NCBI GenBank assembly: GCA_026392465.1
Contig: JAPLCA010000013.1
Coordinates: 1 to 64,000 of the forward strand
Length of the DNA stretch: 64,000 bases
Origin: Propionibacteriales bacterium
GTDB lineage: Bacteria > Actinomycetota > Actinomycetes > Propionibacteriales > Nocardioidaceae
Reading direction: 5' to 3'
A program made the translations under genes and the position numbers. Within the stretch, counting starts at the first letter, position 1; each line of letters starts with the position of its first letter. Under the pieces are notes generated by a model. That model was not told the origin of the DNA and did no database searches. It saw only the letters and a list, made by a program, of their open reading frames with translations. Positions 61,106-64,000 of this stretch are shown piece by piece.

Positions 61106-61971
61106 TGAGCGACTCCGCGCCGACGCGCGCCGAGCACTGGCTCGAGGTCGGCCGCCCCGAGCGCTGCCTCGAGGAGCTCGCGCAGGCGGGTGCCGAACCG
61201 GACCCGCGCGGTCTCGCCCTCCAGGCCATGGCGCTGCGCCAGCTCGAGCGGTGGCAGGAGTGCGTCGACGTGACGTCCCGTGGTCTGGCCCTCGCCCCGG
61301 ACGACCTCGAGCTGCGCTTCCAGCGCGCCGTCGCCGTCGAGCAGCTGGGCGACGTCGCGCAGGCCGAGCGCCTCCTCCTCGCGTGCCTCGAGGCGCAGCC
61401 TCGCCACGTCGTCCTGCTGACCGGCTACGCGTCGCTGCTCCTGCGCCACGGACATCCCGACGAGGCCGAGCGGGTGCTCACGCGTGCTGCGGCGGAGGCG
61501 CCCGGCTCGCCCGAGGTCGAGATGGTCCGGGCACGCCTGCTGATGGTCCGGCGGCGCGACGCGGACGCCGTCGAGGTGGTCCGCGGGGTGCTCGCCCAGG
61601 ACCCCACGCGTGCGGACGCCCTCTGGCTGCTGGGCGCGCTGGAGCACGAGCGGGGCCTCAGCAGGCAGGCGGCACCCCGTCTGCGCAGTGCTGCGCTCAG
61701 CAACCTGGACGACCGCGAGCTCGCGAGCGGAGCGCGGGACGTCGGCCGCGAGGCGCGCTGGTTCGCCTGGCCGTTGCGGCTCGTCCGACGCCTGCCCGAC
61801 GCGCTCGTCGTGCCTGCCCAGCTCGGTGTCGTCCTGGCCGCGGCCCTCCTGCTCGGCTACCGTCCCACGCAGGCGGCCGGTGCGGTGCTCCTCGCGGCCT
61901 TCCTGGTCTTCGTCGCATGGTTCTGGATCGCCGTGCTCGTCAGTCGTGCTGCTAGCAGGAGGAACCGATGA
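61105..61971 (+). CDS. TPR membrane protein 1 of the AAA+ cluster
   Basis: 288 residues. The N-terminus (AEHWLEVGRPERCLEELAQAG) starts about five TPR-like helix pairs (for example LEVGRPERCLEELA, AERLLLACLEAQPRHVVLL, AERVLTRAAAEAPGSPEVEM). The C-terminal 80 residues hold two membrane segments (ALVVPAQLGVVLAAALLLGY and AAGAVLLAAFLVFVAWFWIAVLV). It overlaps the AAA+ gene by 4 bases (ATGA). A paralogue lies on the other side of the ATPase. It probably scaffolds the ATPase at the membrane. Confidence 0.78.
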   Translation: MSDSAPTRAEHWLEVGRPERCLEELAQAGAEPDPRGLALQAMALRQLERWQECVDVTSRGLALAPDDLELRFQRAVAVEQLGDVAQAERLLLACLEAQPRHVVLLTGYASLLLRHGHPDEAERVLTRAAAEAPGSPEVEMVRARLLMVRRRDADAVEVVRGVLAQDPTRADALWLLGALEHERGLSRQAAPRLRSAALSNLDDRELASGARDVGREARWFAWPLRLVRRLPDALVVPAQLGVVLAAALLLGYRPTQAAGAVLLAAFLVFVAWFWIAVLVSRAASRRNR

Positions 61972-63206
61972 CCGACTCGAGGATCGACGCGCTGCAGGCC
62001 GCTGTCGCGGCCGACCCGACCAACGTCGCGCTGGTGGGGCTCCTCGCCGACCTGCTCGTCGACGCGGGACGCGTCGACGAGGCGGTCACGCTGCAGGCCG
62101 GCCTCCTGTCGGCCGGCGACCTCGGACCCGAGGACGCCCTCGTGCTGACCCGGCGCGCCCTCGACGTCGACCGGCTCGACGTGGCGCGTGGCGCTCTCGA
62201 GGTGGCCCGTGGTGGCGGTCTGGTCGAGGGCCTGGCCGAGCTGGAGGCGTCGCTGCAGCAGGCGATCGCGCGACGGGGAGTCGCGCTGGACGCCGGTGCC
62301 GACGCGGCGCCGAGCCTGGCCGAGGAGGTCGGCCTGACCTTCGCCGAGGTCGGCGGCATGGACGACGTCAAGAAGCTGCTGCACCGCATGATCATCCTGC
62401 CGTTCGTGCGACCCGAGCTGTACGCGAAGTACAACCGCAGCGCCGGCGGCGGTGTGCTCCTCTACGGGCCTCCCGGCTGCGGGAAGACGCTGCTCGCCCG
62501 GGCCATCGCCGGGGAGTGCGGCCTCCCGTTCTTCTCGGTCGGCATCGACGACGTGGTCTCGCCGTTCCAGGGCCAGGCCGAGCTGAACGTGTCCGAGATC
62601 TTCGCGCAGGCGCGCGACCTGCGGCCGGCTGTCGTGTTCATCGACGAGATCGACGCGATCGGGTACGCGCGTCAGCGGGCGCAGGGCGAGATGGGCCGTC
62701 GGCTGACCAACGCCCTCCTGCAGGAGCTCGACGGCGTCGGCCGCTCGACCGAGGGCCTCCTGGTGCTGGCGGCGAGCAACGCCCCCTGGGACGTCGACAG
62801 CGCGCTGCTGCGGCCCGGACGCTTCGACCGCCGCGTCTTCGTGCCTCCGCCCGACGAGGCGGCTCGCGAGGCGATCCTCGACGTCAGGCTGCGGGGCGTG
62901 GAGACGTCCGGCGTGGACCTGCGCGCGCTCGCGCGGGCGACCGAGCTGTTCACCGGCGCCGACCTGCGCGCCACCGTCGAGCGTGCCCTCGACGAGGTGA
63001 TCGAGACGGTGCTCGACACCGGCGAGGAGATCCCCGTCGGTCAGCAGCACCTGACCGCCGCGCTCGCCCAGGTGACCCCGTCGGCGCTGGACTGGCTGGC
63101 CCGGGCCCGCGACTACGTCGAGTTCTCCAACGCGAGTGGTCAGTGGGCGGACGTCGAGTCCTACCTCGGTCAGCGTGCCGTGCGGCGGCGGCTCACGGGT
63201 CGCTGA
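61968..63206 (+). CDS. Classical AAA+ ATPase with helical N-terminal domain
   Basis: 412 residues. Residues 1-110 are helical repeats of TPR character. The AAA+ core (about 120-330) resembles the Vps4/Cdc48/FtsH clade: FAEVGGMDDVKKLLHRMIILPFVRPELY, Walker A GPPGCGKT (167-174), Walker B VVFIDEID (222-229), sensor-1 N271 and arginine fingers in LRPGRFDRR. No protease or membrane domain is attached. It probably remodels or unfolds a protein substrate. The gene overlaps the first TPR gene and is followed one base later by the second. Confidence 0.87.
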   Translation: MTDSRIDALQAAVAADPTNVALVGLLADLLVDAGRVDEAVTLQAGLLSAGDLGPEDALVLTRRALDVDRLDVARGALEVARGGGLVEGLAELEASLQQAIARRGVALDAGADAAPSLAEEVGLTFAEVGGMDDVKKLLHRMIILPFVRPELYAKYNRSAGGGVLLYGPPGCGKTLLARAIAGECGLPFFSVGIDDVVSPFQGQAELNVSEIFAQARDLRPAVVFIDEIDAIGYARQRAQGEMGRRLTNALLQELDGVGRSTEGLLVLAASNAPWDVDSALLRPGRFDRRVFVPPPDEAAREAILDVRLRGVETSGVDLRALARATELFTGADLRATVERALDEVIETVLDTGEEIPVGQQHLTAALAQVTPSALDWLARARDYVEFSNASGQWADVESYLGQRAVRRRLTGR

Positions 63207-63207
63207 C

Positions 63208-64000
63208 GTGGACGAGCGCACCGTCAGCCTCGCCCGGCACTGGCTGCAGACCGACCGGCCCGACCGCTGCCTCGAGGTCCTCGACGGCGCGGACCCGACC
63301 GACCCGCAGGTGCTGCTGCTGCGGGCGTGGGCGCTCTCACGGCTCGAGCGCCGGGACGACGCGGAGTCCGTCGCCCGGTCCGGCCTCGCGGGCGACCCCG
63401 GGTCGGTCGAGCTGCGCCGCGTGCTCGCCCACGTCCTCACCGGTCGCGGTCGCCTGAGGGAGGCGGCCGAGGTGCTCGCGTCGGCCGCCGCCGACGCACC
63501 CGAGGACGTCGAGGTCCGGGCCCAGCTGGCGGCGAACCTCGTCGTCCGGCGGTTCGAGGACGAGTCGGCCCGGGCGATCGACGCCCTCGCCGCGCTCGCG
63601 CCGGGCTCGGGCCGGGTCGCCCTCCTCCGCGCCCACTGGCACCTGGAGTTCGGACGTCGCGAGGACGCCCGGCGACACGTCCTGGAGGCGCTGGAGGTCG
63701 ACCCTGCCGACCCGCAGGCCCGCGCGCTGCTCGGCGACCTGACGGCTCGGTCCGGTGACGCGCAAGGAGTCGACCACCTCCGACGCGCCGCGCTGGACGA
63801 CTTCGGTTCCCGAAGCACCGTCGCCCGTGCTCGACAGGCGGGCGTGCTGAGCCGCTACCCCGGACGCCTCCTGCTCCCGGCGCTGCGCGTGCACCCGGGG
63901 TGGGCCGCGGCCGGCTGCTTCGTCCTGCTGTGGGTGTCGGCGCGGGTCTTCGTCGTCGGCGACGCGGTGGTGGGCGGGCTGATGCTGGCGGTGTCGCTGG
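63208..64000 (+). CDS. TPR membrane protein 2 of the AAA+ cluster (partial)
   Basis: GTG 63208 opens one base after the AAA+ stop and stays open to the window edge (264 codons). It begins DERTVSLARHWLQTDRPDRCLEVLDGAD, clearly paralogous to the start of TPR protein 1. TPR pairs follow to about residue 215, then a hydrophobic segment (GWAAAGCFVLLWVSARVFVVGDAVVGGLMLAVSL) at the cut end. The remainder, and any further genes of the cluster, lie outside the window. Confidence 0.75.
   Translation, partial: MDERTVSLARHWLQTDRPDRCLEVLDGADPTDPQVLLLRAWALSRLERRDDAESVARSGLAGDPGSVELRRVLAHVLTGRGRLREAAEVLASAAADAPEDVEVRAQLAANLVVRRFEDESARAIDALAALAPGSGRVALLRAHWHLEFGRREDARRHVLEALEVDPADPQARALLGDLTARSGDAQGVDHLRRAALDDFGSRSTVARARQAGVLSRYPGRLLLPALRVHPGWAAAGCFVLLWVSARVFVVGDAVVGGLMLAVSL

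Overview
This window is the replication-origin end of a high-GC actinobacterial chromosome. Gene order (dciA-recF-gnd-dnaN-oriC-dnaA-rpmH-rnpA-yidD-yidC-khpB-rsmG-parA-parB-trxA-trxB, then rpsF-ssb-rpsR-rplI and dnaB), frequent GTG starts and TANNNT -10 boxes placed 6-7 bases before start codons all point to Actinomycetota. The short gnd between dnaN and recF, and the ATP-grasp/alpha-E/transglutaminase operon, fit a Nocardioidaceae-type organism (Nocardioides or Aeromicrobium relatives). That placement is an inference. No rRNA, tRNA, CRISPR array, IS element or prophage was recognised.

Layout. 1-493: intergenic DNA with two long imperfect palindromes, to the left of dciA. 494-13.1 kb: the conserved origin core. 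oriC lies between dnaN and dnaA. Two parS sites sit in the first codons of rsmG and parA. trxB-trxA is preceded by a sigma-R-type promoter. 13.1-16.7 kb: a pseudokinase with a membrane anchor and extracellular domain, an HNH protein and membrane proteins. 16.8-20.3 kb: the ATP-grasp/alpha-E/transglutaminase operon, carrying a small tandem duplication. 20.3-25.2 kb: aldo/keto reductase, a MocR regulator divergent from a flavin split-barrel gene, an alkyltransferase-like protein and a MOSC protein. 25.3-32.8 kb: rpsF-ssb-rpsR-rplI, a peptide-binding lipoprotein, a siderophore-interacting protein, a MATE exporter, and dnaB with DnaA boxes upstream. 32.8-33.6 kb: a compact pair, a stand-alone EndoU-type nuclease domain followed by a MafI-like immunity protein. 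33.6-49.9 kb: mixed metabolic and transport genes, including azoR/marR, a degraded DUF222-HNH gene, an RCC1-repeat protein and an ABC exporter.

49.9-59.7 kb is a metal block: a SIP-domain protein behind a possible iron box, Dps, an operon copC / PCu(A)C / Dyp peroxidase / PepSY protein, and a second operon DUF305 / csoR / copZ / copA under a CsoR-like operator. From 60.6 kb to the right edge runs an overlapping cluster: a membrane protein, a TPR membrane protein, a classical AAA+ ATPase with a helical N-terminus, and a second TPR membrane protein cut by the window edge.

The strongest candidates for something little described are the free-standing EndoU/immunity pair, the TPR-AAA+-TPR cluster, and the long palindromes next to the origin. 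Starts were chosen by ribosome-binding sites, leaderless -10 spacing, operon overlaps and family length, so several differ from the longest open frame.
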